A stretch of 64,000 bases of DNA from Emticicia agri (GTDB lineage Bacteria > Bacteroidota > Bacteroidia > Cytophagales > Spirosomataceae), in NCBI RefSeq assembly GCF_004168285.1, contig NZ_SEWF01000027.1, positions 1 through 64,000 of the forward strand, given 5' to 3'. The notes beneath the pieces are model-generated. The model did no database searches. It was not told the DNA's origin and saw only the letters and a program-made list of their open reading frames with translations. Made by a program: the position numbers and the translations under genes. Each line of letters starts with the position of its first letter. The first letter of the stretch is position 1. This document shows, in pieces, positions 32,831-41,823 of the stretch.

Positions 32831-34486
32831 ATGACTCTCGGACTCGAAAACCTCGACTATCTTATCTTTTTGGTATACTTTATTATTGTTTCTTCTTACG
32901 GATATTGGATATACAAAAACAAAGGCAAGCAATCAGCCGATAGCAAAGATTTTTTTCTGGCCGAAGGTTCACTAACCTGGTGGGCAATCGGTGCCTCCAT
33001 TATCGCTTCCAATATCTCGGCTGAACAATTTATCGGGATGAGTGGGCAAGCATTTCAGTTAGGTATTGCTATTTCGGTTTATGAATTGCTGGGCGGCGTT
33101 TCCTTATTGATAGTGGCAGTTTATTTCCTGCCTATGTATCTTAATAACAAGATTTTTACGATGCCGCAATTCCTTGCCAAGCGTTATGATGGACGCTTAT
33201 CGACCATTATGGCGGTCTTCTGGCTTTTTCTATATATTTTCGTAAATCTCACTTCCATTATCTATCTGGGCGGATTGAGTTTAGAGAAAATGACAGGCTT
33301 TAGCTTTATGTCCTGTGCTATTTTTCTGACGATTTTTGCCGTAATCATTACCCTGGGAGGTATGAAAGTAATCGGCTATACAGATGTTATTCAGGTGGTT
33401 TGCCTGATTTTTGGAGGATTAGCTACTACTTACCTGGCACTCGGTTTGCTCTCTGATAAAGTAGGTACAGGTGCAGGTGTATGGGAGGGCATGAACCTGA
33501 TTGCACAAAAAGCTGAGGGGCATTTACACATGATTTTCAAACCTGACCAATATCAGGTACATGATGGGAAAGGTGGGTTTATCGATGCATATCGTCAGGT
33601 GCCGGGTATTATGATGTTTATTATTGGTGGTCAATGGGTAAATAACCTGAACTATTTTGGCTGTAACCAATATATTACCCAACGTGCATTAGGAGCGGAT
33701 ATCTCTACTGCCCGAAAGGGTGTTTTATTTGCGGCATTCATGAAAATGCTGATGCCGATTATTGTGGTTCTTCCGGGTCTGGCAGCGTATGTTATCTTTC
33801 AGGAAAATGCTGATGCTACAATCGTCAATGGTATTACGCAAAACGGTATTGTAAAACCTGATAATGCTTATCCCGTATTGTTAAATCTATTACCAGTTGG
33901 CTTAAAAGGTTTGGCTTTTGCAGCCCTTACAGCAGCCATTGTAGCTTCTTTGGCAGGGAAAGCCAATAGTATTTCGACCATTTATATGCTGGATATTCAT
34001 AAAAAATTCTTCAATAAAAATCTTTCTGAAAAACAAACTGTCTGGACAGGCCGGGTAGTGATTGTCATTGCTTTTATTATTGCCCTGATTGTAAGCCCAC
34101 TTTTAGCTAATTTCGGACAGGCCTTTGAATACATTCAGGTCTATACAGGATATGTGTCACCGGGTATTCTGAGTATCTTCCTGCTGGGTTTCTTCTGGAA
34201 AAAAGCCACAGCTAATGGGGCATTGTCAGCTGCTGTACTTAGTATCGTTTTATCAGCTATTATCGAAAGCCTTTATCCTGAGTTTCCATTCATGAATCGT
34301 ATGGGCGTTGTATTCTGGATTTGTTCATTAGTGCATATTACTGTCAGCCTGATTGAAGGAAAAGGCAAAAATCAGACGAATGCTTTTGAAGTAAAAAGAG
34401 AATGGTTTAAGGTTGAAACACCTTTTGCTATTGGGGCATTGCTGGTAATAGCTATATTTACAGTGGTTTATGCAGTTTTTTGGTAA
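32831..34486 (+). CDS. Sodium/solute symporter, probable arabinose importer
   Basis: An inner-membrane transporter of the SSS family (SGLT-like fold), 551 residues with about 13-14 hydrophobic segments. Marks are FFLAEGSLTWWAIGASIIASNISAEQFIGMSGQAF near the N-terminus and ALTAAIVASLAGKANSISTIYMLDI in the middle (sodium site region). No other inner-membrane sugar transporter lies in this operon, so it is the best candidate for L-arabinose uptake. It starts 49 bases after the transaldolase gene. Confidence 0.92.
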   Translation: MTLGLENLDYLIFLVYFIIVSSYGYWIYKNKGKQSADSKDFFLAEGSLTWWAIGASIIASNISAEQFIGMSGQAFQLGIAISVYELLGGVSLLIVAVYFLPMYLNNKIFTMPQFLAKRYDGRLSTIMAVFWLFLYIFVNLTSIIYLGGLSLEKMTGFSFMSCAIFLTIFAVIITLGGMKVIGYTDVIQVVCLIFGGLATTYLALGLLSDKVGTGAGVWEGMNLIAQKAEGHLHMIFKPDQYQVHDGKGGFIDAYRQVPGIMMFIIGGQWVNNLNYFGCNQYITQRALGADISTARKGVLFAAFMKMLMPIIVVLPGLAAYVIFQENADATIVNGITQNGIVKPDNAYPVLLNLLPVGLKGLAFAALTAAIVASLAGKANSISTIYMLDIHKKFFNKNLSEKQTVWTGRVVIVIAFIIALIVSPLLANFGQAFEYIQVYTGYVSPGILSIFLLGFFWKKATANGALSAAVLSIVLSAIIESLYPEFPFMNRMGVVFWICSLVHITVSLIEGKGKNQTNAFEVKREWFKVETPFAIGALLVIAIFTVVYAVFW

Positions 34487-34581
34487 AACCTGTTTAAACC
34501 AAAACAATCAGCCTTACATTCATTTTTCACACTTCTCTAACTGATTTCAAGAATTTAGTATTCACTTAACGCTTAAAAACT

Positions 34582-35670
34582 ATGTTTACCCGACGTGATG
34601 CCATTAAATCTTTAGCAGTAGGAAGTGCTGCTACCTTATTTTCGCCTAATACGCTATTGGCAAGTTTAGCCAAAAAGAAAGACAAACTGGGGATTGCACT
34701 GGTTGGCCTGGGTTACTACAGTACCGACCTACTGGCTCCTGCTTTACAAATGACAGATAAATGCTATCTGGCAGGTATTGTAACAGGTACACCTGCCAAA
34801 GCCGAACAATGGAAAAAGAAATATAATATCCCTGATAAAAACATCTATAATTATCAGAATTTTGATTCGATAGCTAATAATCCTGATATCGATGTCGTAT
34901 ATGTTGTGCTTCCACCAAGCATGCACCGTGAATATGTGGTAAGAGCAGCGAAAGCAGGTAAACGCGTATTCTGCGAAAAACCAATGGCTACAAGTGTAGC
35001 CGATTGCAAGGCCATGATTAAGGCTTGCGAGGACAATAAAGTAAAATTAGCCATCGGCTACCGATGCCAGCATGACCCTAACACACAGGAATATATGCGC
35101 ATAGGAAGAGAAAAGATATATGGCAAACCTATGATGATTGCTTGTGGCGCAGGTTATGTAGATGGGAGAACAACCCATTGGAAACAAAAGAAAGCGTTAG
35201 GCGGTGGTTGTATGCCTGACATGGGTGTATATGCTTTGCAGGGAGCAAGATTGGCCACAGGCGAAGAACCCATCAGTGTTACAGCTCAGGCGCATGTGAT
35301 TCGCCCCGAGATATATAAAGAAGTGGAAGAAACTATGCTGTTTCAGTTACAGTTTCCGAGTGGCGCTATGGCTTCCTGTTATACCAGTTTTGGGATTAAT
35401 ATGAATTACCTGCAAGTCAATTACGAAAAAGGCTGGTTAAAGATGGAGCCGTTTTCGGCATATGGTGGTAATAAAGGAAGCCATTCGGGTGGGATAATTG
35501 ATTTCCCAATCAAAAGTCAGCAAGCTAAACAGTTGGATGAAGATTGTCTGGCATTAATGAATAATACACAATTGATAGCACCCGGTGAGGAAGGATTAAG
35601 AGATATAAGAGTAGTGGAAGCTATCTATCAGGCTGCTAAGAGCGGAGGAACAGTGAAGATTTCTTCATAA
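34582..35670 (+). CDS. Tat-exported Gfo/Idh/MocA oxidoreductase (GFOR-like)
   Basis: A 362-residue NAD(P)-dependent oxidoreductase with an N-terminal twin-arginine signal (FTRRDAIKSLAVGSAATLF). The Rossmann fold follows (IALVGLGYYSTDLLAPALQ), then the family motif FCEKPMATS with the catalytic Lys and the alpha/beta C-terminal domain. Exported members with a tightly held cofactor include the glucose-fructose oxidoreductase of Zymomonas and aldose-aldose oxidoreductases. At the end of an arabinose operon it could oxidise pentoses outside the cytoplasm; this is inference. A bidirectional terminator follows. Confidence 0.82.
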   Translation: MFTRRDAIKSLAVGSAATLFSPNTLLASLAKKKDKLGIALVGLGYYSTDLLAPALQMTDKCYLAGIVTGTPAKAEQWKKKYNIPDKNIYNYQNFDSIANNPDIDVVYVVLPPSMHREYVVRAAKAGKRVFCEKPMATSVADCKAMIKACEDNKVKLAIGYRCQHDPNTQEYMRIGREKIYGKPMMIACGAGYVDGRTTHWKQKKALGGGCMPDMGVYALQGARLATGEEPISVTAQAHVIRPEIYKEVEETMLFQLQFPSGAMASCYTSFGINMNYLQVNYEKGWLKMEPFSAYGGNKGSHSGGIIDFPIKSQQAKQLDEDCLALMNNTQLIAPGEEGLRDIRVVEAIYQAAKSGGTVKISS

Positions 35671-35692
35671 ATTAATGTCCCATTCTTATAGC

Positions 35693-35740
35693 AAAAGACC
35701 ATCTCCTCTCGTGAAAAATACTGAGAAGATGGTCTTTTTT
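35693..35740. terminator. Bidirectional terminator between convergent genes
   Basis: AAAAGACCATCTCCT (35693-35707) pairs with AGAAGATGGTCTTTT (from 35724), 14 of 15 bases, with A- and T-runs on the two sides. It ends the arabinose operon (+) and the small secreted-protein gene (-). Confidence 0.85.
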
Positions 35741-35743
35741 ACT

Positions 35744-36082
35744 TTATTCTTTTACTCTCTTTAATTTCATTTCGCCTCTTTCATTTTTAACCACTATTTC
35801 GTTTTCGGTGATTAATTCACCTGTGCTGTTAATCTTCATATCGTTGAATGAAATGCTGTAGGAGATTTTTTTGCCCTCTACTTTGCCGTTTTCAATTTTG
35901 GCTTCTCCAAATTGTGTTTTCCAGGTACCTTTCAATTCGTTTCCTTCCACTTTGAATGTATAGTTGACTTCAAAAGTACCGTTATCGGTTTCGCGCGTTC
36001 CTTTCCAATTACCATCAATCGGATTTTGTGCAAAGGCTGTAAAGGTGCCTAAGAATAGAAGTAATACTAAAAACTGTTTCAT
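35744..36082 (-). CDS. Small secreted beta-barrel-like protein, unknown function
   Basis: 112 residues with a signal peptide (MKQFLVLLLFLGTFTAFAQ) and a mature part of short alternating beta strands (DGNWKGTRETDNGTFEVNYTF, ELKGTWKTQFGEAKIENGKV). This is the pattern of small lipocalin-like periplasmic proteins common in Bacteroidota. No catalytic motif is visible and no function can be assigned. It is a single gene, convergent with the GFOR-like gene. Confidence 0.75.
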   Translation of the reverse strand: MKQFLVLLLFLGTFTAFAQNPIDGNWKGTRETDNGTFEVNYTFKVEGNELKGTWKTQFGEAKIENGKVEGKKISYSISFNDMKINSTGELITENEIVVKNERGEMKLKRVKE

Positions 36083-36186
36083 AATGAATAAATTTTGGTT
36101 GAATAATTAAGTGAATACTTATACAATTTAAGTCTTAAGTTCATTATCTGCAATGACTTAGGTAAGAATAAATCTTGCGATCATCC

Positions 36187-37290
36187 TTACTCTTTCAGCC
36201 CTATCACTTTGAAATAAGCAGGTTTAGGTTGATTATTTCTATCAAAGAGCAGAGGATAATTGGTTCGGCCTCGGATAGGCCAATTGTTCAGCCAGCTATC
36301 GCCATCATTCACTCCCCAAAAAGTAACTCTTGTAACTTTATCTTTATGTTTCAGAAATAGTTTGAAAAGCGTTTCATAGTCATCAGCTAATTGTTTTTGA
36401 ATCTCATCAGGTAAACCATTTGGATAGGGGTTAGATTCAGCGTTATTGGCCATGCGCTGGCTTACCTCTGCTCCCTGAAAATTGCGTGGCAATATTTCAA
36501 TATCCAATTCTGTAATCATTACTTTTATACCTAATGCAGCGTACTGAAGGATGCTCTCCTCAATGTCTTTGAATGGTATTTTCCCAAGATGCCAATGCCC
36601 CTGAATACCCACACCATCAATCCGGACACCCGCTTCCTGAATCTTTTTAATCAACCTGATACATCCGGCTCTTTTAGCAGGCTGTTCGTTATTATAATCG
36701 TTATAATATAACTCGGTATTTGGTGAAGCCTCTTGCGTCAGGCGAAACGCCTCTGTAACATAGTTTTCTCCTAATTTTTGAAAAAATACAGAGTTCCGTA
36801 AGGTTCCATCTTCGTTTAAGGCTTCATTTACTACGTCCCATGAGAAAACTTTTCCTTTGAAATGTGAGGCAACAGTTTTAATATGGTCCGTAAAAAAGGT
36901 TTTAACTGAATCACTGCTTTGGATGCGTCTCATAAAACCTGGCAACTGACTGTGCCAGATGAGTGTATGCCCATTAATTTTGATGTTATTTTTATGCCCG
37001 AATGCTATCAGTTTATCAGCCATAGTGAAGTCATAAGTATCCCATTTAGGATGCAGTAAAGCTGATTTCATGACATTTTCGGGTGTAGCCATATTAAACT
37101 GCTGAACGATAAGATTATTGACCCTTGGATTCCGTTCTTCAATCTGTGCTGAATTAAGAGCGGTGCCGATAGCAAAATCTTTTTTAAAGGCTTCTTTTAA
37201 AGACTGAGCTTTATAGGTGCTATCCTGAAAAGTGAAGTTTGAGAACAAGACTATTGCCCAAACAAACAGAATAAATATTTTTATTTTCAT
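36187..37290 (-). CDS. GH10-family endo-beta-1,4-xylanase
   Basis: Cleaves the xylan backbone. 367 residues with an N-terminal hydrophobic signal. The GH10 barrel begins with FAIGTALNSAQI and has the typical FNMATPENVMK and NGHTLIWHSQLP. The acid/base Glu156 is in WDVVNEALNEDG and the nucleophile Glu261 is in MITELDIEI. No carbohydrate-binding module is attached. A hairpin separates it from the upstream enzyme operon, so it may have its own promoter. Its presence argues that the glycan of the second locus is (arabino)xylan. Confidence 0.94.
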   Translation of the reverse strand: MKIKIFILFVWAIVLFSNFTFQDSTYKAQSLKEAFKKDFAIGTALNSAQIEERNPRVNNLIVQQFNMATPENVMKSALLHPKWDTYDFTMADKLIAFGHKNNIKINGHTLIWHSQLPGFMRRIQSSDSVKTFFTDHIKTVASHFKGKVFSWDVVNEALNEDGTLRNSVFFQKLGENYVTEAFRLTQEASPNTELYYNDYNNEQPAKRAGCIRLIKKIQEAGVRIDGVGIQGHWHLGKIPFKDIEESILQYAALGIKVMITELDIEILPRNFQGAEVSQRMANNAESNPYPNGLPDEIQKQLADDYETLFKLFLKHKDKVTRVTFWGVNDGDSWLNNWPIRGRTNYPLLFDRNNQPKPAYFKVIGLKE

Positions 37291-37342
37291 GTATCAATGA
37301 TAAGTATAAACTATTGAAAAATCAGTAATATTTAAAATGAAA

Positions 37343-37371
37343 TCTAACGCCTGTAAATTACAGACGTTAGA
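37343..37371. terminator. Hairpin terminator between FAH-family gene and GH10 gene
   Basis: TCTAACGCCTGT pairs with ACAGACGTTAGA (one mismatch, 5-base loop). Read on the minus strand, T-rich sequence follows. It probably ends the operon that starts at the second susC. Confidence 0.65.
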
Positions 37372-37428
37372 CCGGTTTTAATGAAACAAAACAATCATTA
37401 TATTAATATATGATTTCCTTATTATAAA

Positions 37429-38259
37429 TTATTCTACTGTATTTGTTAAAGTGCCGATTCCCTCAATTGAAATATGTATGGTATCTCCCTGTATCAATGA
37501 AAAGCTATCCGGTGGAACAATGCCTGTCCCTGTCATCAGAAAACAACCATTGGCAAAAGTGCAATCAAAAGTCAGGTATCTGACCAGCTCATCAAACTCT
37601 CTTTTCATTTGGTTTAAACGAGTAGTTTGTGAGAAAATATTGGTTTCGTTTCTTTCGATTTCAAGTTTAATTTCTGTCTCTTTAGAAATAGGATGCTCCA
37701 ATACTAAAATGCAAGGGCCAATTGCTGCGCTTTTGTCATAAGATTTGGCTTGTGGAAGATACAAAGGATTTTCTCCTTCAATATCTCTCGAACTCATGTC
37801 ATTGCCAATGGTATATCCGGCAATTTTTCCCGTTGAATTAACAAAGAGCGTAAGTTCAGGTTCTGGCACATTCCATTTAGAATCTCTGCGTATTTTCACG
37901 CCTTGCTGATGGCCGACTGTACGGGCAGCTGTAGCTTTAAAGAATATCTCAGGGCGCTCGGCCACATACACTCTGTCATAAAAATCTCCGCCTCCTGCAT
38001 CTTTCGATTCTTCCATTCTGGCATTTTTACTGCGCAGGTAGGTAACACCTGATGCCCATACCTCTTGGGAAACAATGGGTGGGAGAAGGATACCATCTAA
38101 GCTAAAATCTTTTTCGGCGGTTTTAGTAGTAATTGTTTGATTAAGAAACTGGTAAAGATTGGGTTGGTTTATCAGTGAATCGAAACTGTGTTCAATATAA
38201 GAGTAAAAGTTGTCTTTGTATTCGAGATAAGGACCAGGTGTTGTATTGTAAATTTTCAT
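37429..38259 (-). CDS. FAH-family 2-keto-3-deoxypentonate dehydratase-like enzyme
   Basis: About 276 residues from ATG 38259 ([12 protein letters not shown]), preferred to the longer frame at 38334 whose first 25 residues look unrelated. It belongs to the fumarylacetoacetate hydrolase superfamily. The segment [11 protein letters not shown]...RPEIFFKA...WNVPEPEL...[25 protein letters not shown] follows closely the pattern I recall for archaeal 2-keto-3-deoxyarabinonate dehydratase (KdaD), including the metal-binding acidic residues. Such enzymes form 2-oxoglutarate semialdehyde in Weimberg-type pentose oxidation. No signal peptide, so cytoplasmic. Other FAH activities (2,4-diketo acid hydrolase) remain possible. 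Confidence 0.8.
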   Translation of the reverse strand: MKIYNTTPGPYLEYKDNFYSYIEHSFDSLINQPNLYQFLNQTITTKTAEKDFSLDGILLPPIVSQEVWASGVTYLRSKNARMEESKDAGGGDFYDRVYVAERPEIFFKATAARTVGHQQGVKIRRDSKWNVPEPELTLFVNSTGKIAGYTIGNDMSSRDIEGENPLYLPQAKSYDKSAAIGPCILVLEHPISKETEIKLEIERNETNIFSQTTRLNQMKREFDELVRYLTFDCTFANGCFLMTGTGIVPPDSFSLIQGDTIHISIEGIGTLTNTVE

Positions 38260-38361
38260 TAGATAGTAAAATATTTGTTTTTGAGGATTAAAAGGCGAGC
38301 TAAGAATAGACGAATCGGAACATTTTTCTATCACGATATTCTTAGCTATTTACATAAATGA

Positions 38362-39636
38362 CTATTCAAAGAAAGGTACACCTGGTGTAGCATATTTTTT
38401 CATTCCTTCTTCATTGATTTCTACACCGATACCCGGTTCATCTCTTACTCTGATGAATCCGTTTTTTTCAACCATATCACCTTTGAACGTTACAATTTCT
38501 TTAAACATAGGGTCTTTGTGGAAATATATCTGCCACTCCATAATCATAAAATTCGGTACTGAGGCGCAAACATGGGCACAAGCCATTGCTCCGAGATAAG
38601 ATGCCACCATATGTGGAGCAAACGGCACATAATAAAGGTTGGCTAAGTTAGCAATACGTTGTCCTTCACCTAAACCACCACATTTTTGTAAATCAGGCAT
38701 GATAATATCCACAGCTCCGCTTTCGAGCAATGGTCTGAATCCATAAGCAAGGTAATGGTTTTCGCCTGCACAAATGGGTGTCGAAGTTGAGGCAGTTATT
38801 TTTTTATACGCATCTGTATTCTCGGCAGGAATTGGTTCTTCGAGCCACATTAAACCAAGAGGTTCGAGTATTTTAGCAGCTCTTTCGCCCGTAGTAGCGT
38901 CGTACCGTCCATGCATATCTGCACATATATCAATATTAGGACCTACTTCTTTTCTGGCAGCGGCCATCTGGTCGTACATACGTTGGAGTTCTGCCGGGCT
39001 TGCAGTCCAGTTGAAACGGTCATATTTATTAGGGTCATTGCCCTGGTCTAAATCAAACTTAACAGCGTTAAATCCCATATTAACGGCCTCACGGGCTGCT
39101 TTGGCAAAGTCTTCAGGTTTGGGTAGTTGATTCTGATATAAAGCGGTATCCATATATACTCTTACAGTATCTCTGAATTTTCCTCCTAAAAGCTGATAGA
39201 CAGGTACGCCGAGTGCCTTGCCTGCTACATCCCAAAGGGCAGTTTCAATAGCTGTCAGAACGGCCACATACATACCTGATTGTGCTCCTTCAAAAAAACC
39301 GGATTTTCTGATGGTTTCAAACAGTCGATGTACATTCAAAGGGTTTTGTCCCTGAATTCTACGCCCCATTGATTTTACAAGATGATAAGTACCCGGGGTT
39401 GCATCAACCCCTTCTCCATGACCCACTATTCCCTGATTGGTATAAATTTTTACAAAAAGGCTATGACCTCCACGAATATATCCGGCTTTAATATCAGTTA
39501 TTTTTAAATCTGAAGGAGCCGAACTTTTAGGCGCTTTATCAATAGCCTGTATAAACTCATTGCCGAATGTTGAAAATGAGGTGGCTGCTAAAGCCGAACT
39601 TACGGCGGCTTTCTGGAAAAAATTTCTTCTGTTCAC
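38362..39636 (-). CDS. Tat-exported enolase-superfamily sugar-acid dehydratase
   Basis: A mandelate racemase/muconate lactonizing enzyme-family protein of 424 residues with a twin-arginine signal (MNRRNFFQKAAVSSALAATS). Catalytic elements look complete: Lys193 in AVKFDLDQ; metal ligands Asp240 (CADMHGR), Glu266 (WLEEP) and Glu292 (AGENH); His242 two residues after the first ligand, as in galactonate-type dehydratases; Asp315; His342 in APHM. Dehydration of an aldonic acid such as arabinonate, xylonate or galactonate is the most likely reaction. Export of such an enzyme is unusual and is discussed in the findings. Confidence 0.85.
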   Translation of the reverse strand: MNRRNFFQKAAVSSALAATSFSTFGNEFIQAIDKAPKSSAPSDLKITDIKAGYIRGGHSLFVKIYTNQGIVGHGEGVDATPGTYHLVKSMGRRIQGQNPLNVHRLFETIRKSGFFEGAQSGMYVAVLTAIETALWDVAGKALGVPVYQLLGGKFRDTVRVYMDTALYQNQLPKPEDFAKAAREAVNMGFNAVKFDLDQGNDPNKYDRFNWTASPAELQRMYDQMAAARKEVGPNIDICADMHGRYDATTGERAAKILEPLGLMWLEEPIPAENTDAYKKITASTSTPICAGENHYLAYGFRPLLESGAVDIIMPDLQKCGGLGEGQRIANLANLYYVPFAPHMVASYLGAMACAHVCASVPNFMIMEWQIYFHKDPMFKEIVTFKGDMVEKNGFIRVRDEPGIGVEINEEGMKKYATPGVPFFE

Positions 39637-39707
39637 TAAAGTGTAAAGGTTTAAAAGAGGATTTCCCCTTCGGTTGGATAGTAGTTTTTAAAAATACAAA
39701 GATTGAA

Positions 39708-40649
39708 TTACCAGGTTCTTTGCTTTAAGATTTCCTGAATCTGAGCCGGGTCTACGGGTAATTTATTGATATGTTCACGAAGCCATTGGGAGAAATCTTT
39801 CTCAATTTCATCCGACCATCGGGTATCAATCTGTCCAGGAGTATATTTTTGTTCACGGAGCCTTTGATGACCAAACATATCACGGAGCCGAACTACTTCT
39901 GAGACTTTAACTACTTCTTCAGCTAAATGGGGAGGGATAAATACTACGCCGCCTTCTCTCCCTAATACAATATCGCCGGGCATCACTGTAGCCGCTCCAA
40001 TACGGGTAGGTTGGTTAATACCCACCAAAGTAGTATTTAAGGCTCTCTTGGCCTCATTCAGATGATGCGATGGATGATAGCTTCGATAGAAGGAGGTAAA
40101 TCCACCTATTTCTTTCAATCCACTCAAATCCCTTACAGCACCATCATACACAATTCCGTTTCCTGTTTTGGCATAGATAGAATTACCCAGATTATCACCA
40201 ATCGTAGGGCCATCTTCGTAGGCATTAAACTGGTCAACCACATACACATCTCCTTTCACCAGCAAATCAATAGGCCAGGCATTCTGAGACTTGATACGAC
40301 CATCTTTTTCATGGCCTTTGTCATCAATAGCAGTTTGCAAATCCGGTCGTCCGGGCGTAAAAATAGCCGTTACCGCCCTGCCAACCAGTACAGAATCAGG
40401 ATTGATGGTTTGCCAGTTTCCTTCAAACTGGTATTTATAGTTATGGTTTCTTAAAACGGCCCATGCTTCTTCTAAAGTTACTTTTTTCATCCGTTTCAGG
40501 AGTGCATCATCTACTTTAGGCCTGCCGTCAGGAAATCTTTCGCCTTTCCATTCACGTGTAAGATGGAGTAGATATTCTTTCGGAATTTGCTGTGCATGTA
40601 GGGTTGATAACCTAAAAAGAAGGAGAAATGCTAAATAAATTTTTCTCAT
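39708..40649 (-). CDS. Exported RraA-family (aldolase-like) protein
   Basis: 313 residues. After a Sec signal peptide (MRKIYLAFLLLFRLSTLHAQ) and an extra N-terminal region (to about 85) comes the RraA/HMG-aldolase-like fold. It has GDVYVVDQ, GDNLGNSIYAKTGN, YDGAVRDLSGLKEIG (Arg173 and Asp174 of the usual DGxxRD) and PGDIVLGREGGVVFIP. Enzymes of this fold are divalent-metal class II pyruvate aldolases; others, such as RraA itself, are regulators. Here the exported form beside a sugar-acid dehydratase suggests cleavage of a 2-keto-3-deoxy acid. Old names such as dimethylmenaquinone methyltransferase are misleading. Confidence 0.78.
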   Translation of the reverse strand: MRKIYLAFLLLFRLSTLHAQQIPKEYLLHLTREWKGERFPDGRPKVDDALLKRMKKVTLEEAWAVLRNHNYKYQFEGNWQTINPDSVLVGRAVTAIFTPGRPDLQTAIDDKGHEKDGRIKSQNAWPIDLLVKGDVYVVDQFNAYEDGPTIGDNLGNSIYAKTGNGIVYDGAVRDLSGLKEIGGFTSFYRSYHPSHHLNEAKRALNTTLVGINQPTRIGAATVMPGDIVLGREGGVVFIPPHLAEEVVKVSEVVRLRDMFGHQRLREQKYTPGQIDTRWSDEIEKDFSQWLREHINKLPVDPAQIQEILKQRTW

Positions 40650-40682
40650 AGCTATCAGGGAGAATAAGGTTTTAATTTGGTT

Positions 40683-41636
40683 TCAATGATTTGTTTTATC
40701 TGAAAATGGTTCATTCGGTGGGTGTTTACTCCAGAAATTCGCTAACATTGATCCTGTAATATTCATTACAGGTCCGAAAATAGCAGCAGCCAATCCAACC
40801 GTGGCAATGCGACCCATTTCGTTGGCTAAAGCAGATGCCAGCCCTGCATTTTGCATACCTACCTCAAAAGAAACTGCACGTGCATCTTCTTCCTTGAATT
40901 TTAACAATCGAGAGAAAAAATAACCGAGAGCATAGCCAAAAATATTATGAATTATGACAACAATAACCAATAGCAAACCAACTGTTTTGAGAGAACTTGC
41001 ACCACTGGCAGTAACCACCAATATTACGTAGGCAATACCTAACATGGAAAAAACAGGTAGTACTTTGTTAAATCGGGCTATTATTCGGGGTATTATTTTA
41101 TAGATAGCTAACCCTAAAATTATAGGTAAAAGCACCATTTGGGACATATCCCAAAACATAGCCCAGAACTCTACCTCTATCAGCCCTCCTCCCAATGATT
41201 TCATCAGAAAAGGAGTCATAATCGGTGCTATCAACGTTGACAAAGTGGTAATAGTAACTGATAGTGCTACGTTTGCTTTGGCAATGAGTGCCATTACATT
41301 TGAGGCAAGCCCACTCGGGCTGCTCCCGATTAGAATAATTCCGGCTGCAATTTCGGGCGGAAAACTAAAAACCTTTGATAGTACCAGTCCTGAAAAAGGC
41401 ATAATTGTGAAATGACATACTAAGCCTATAAGTACTATCTTAGGTGATTTAAAAACTTCTGTAAAATCATTTACTGTCATTGTTGCACCCATTCCAAACA
41501 TAATAACCTGTAAAACAGGTTTAATAAATGTGTTGAGTTTAACTCCAAAAAAACTGCTGAACGTATCAGGGAAATTATAGCCAAGTATTACCAGAAAAAT
41601 GATGCTTATGGTGTACCAGTAGTCTTTTAGTTTCAT
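40683..41636 (-). CDS. BASS-family (bile acid:sodium symporter-like) transporter
   Basis: An inner-membrane protein of about 317 residues from ATG 41636 (MKLKDYWYTISIIFLVILGYNF). The longer frame at 41717 would start inside a hairpin. It has about nine or ten hydrophobic helices and the family's crossover motifs, GSSPSGLASNVMALIAKANVALSV and VGMQNAGLASALANEM. Relatives transport bile acids, pyruvate, other 2-keto acids or pantoate precursors with sodium. Between an exported RraA protein and SusCD, import of a sugar acid or keto acid is more likely than bile acids. Confidence 0.85.
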   Translation of the reverse strand: MKLKDYWYTISIIFLVILGYNFPDTFSSFFGVKLNTFIKPVLQVIMFGMGATMTVNDFTEVFKSPKIVLIGLVCHFTIMPFSGLVLSKVFSFPPEIAAGIILIGSSPSGLASNVMALIAKANVALSVTITTLSTLIAPIMTPFLMKSLGGGLIEVEFWAMFWDMSQMVLLPIILGLAIYKIIPRIIARFNKVLPVFSMLGIAYVILVVTASGASSLKTVGLLLVIVVIIHNIFGYALGYFFSRLLKFKEEDARAVSFEVGMQNAGLASALANEMGRIATVGLAAAIFGPVMNITGSMLANFWSKHPPNEPFSDKTNH

Positions 41637-41670
41637 TAGAGTTAATAGAGAGTTATTGAATAATGTTAAT

Positions 41671-41729
41671 AGGCTGTCTCTATGTTGAAAAACAAGATTC
41701 TCATTGGTTTTCAACATAGAAGACGGCCT
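41671..41729. terminator. Long hairpin after the second susD
   Basis: AGGCTGTCTCTATGTTGAAAA (41671-41691, listed here as its two parts AGGCTGTCT and ATGTTGAAAA) pairs with TTTTCAACAT and AGACGGCCT (41708-41729), with a few mismatches and a 16-base loop. It lies between the susD stop and the transporter start on the minus strand. It could end, or only partly end, transcription so that susCD is made in excess. Confidence 0.6.
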
Positions 41730-41823
41730 CTTAAATTAAATGTACCCAAATGCTGTCAAACTATTTAATAGCTTAATTCGTAAAAGAAATGCAAACAGCG
41801 ATTTATGTTTATGTATTACTGGT

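Noticed and set aside
40683-41636. Bile acid import as the role of the BASS-family protein
   Set aside because: The name is historical; the family carries many organic anions, and the neighbours concern sugar acids.
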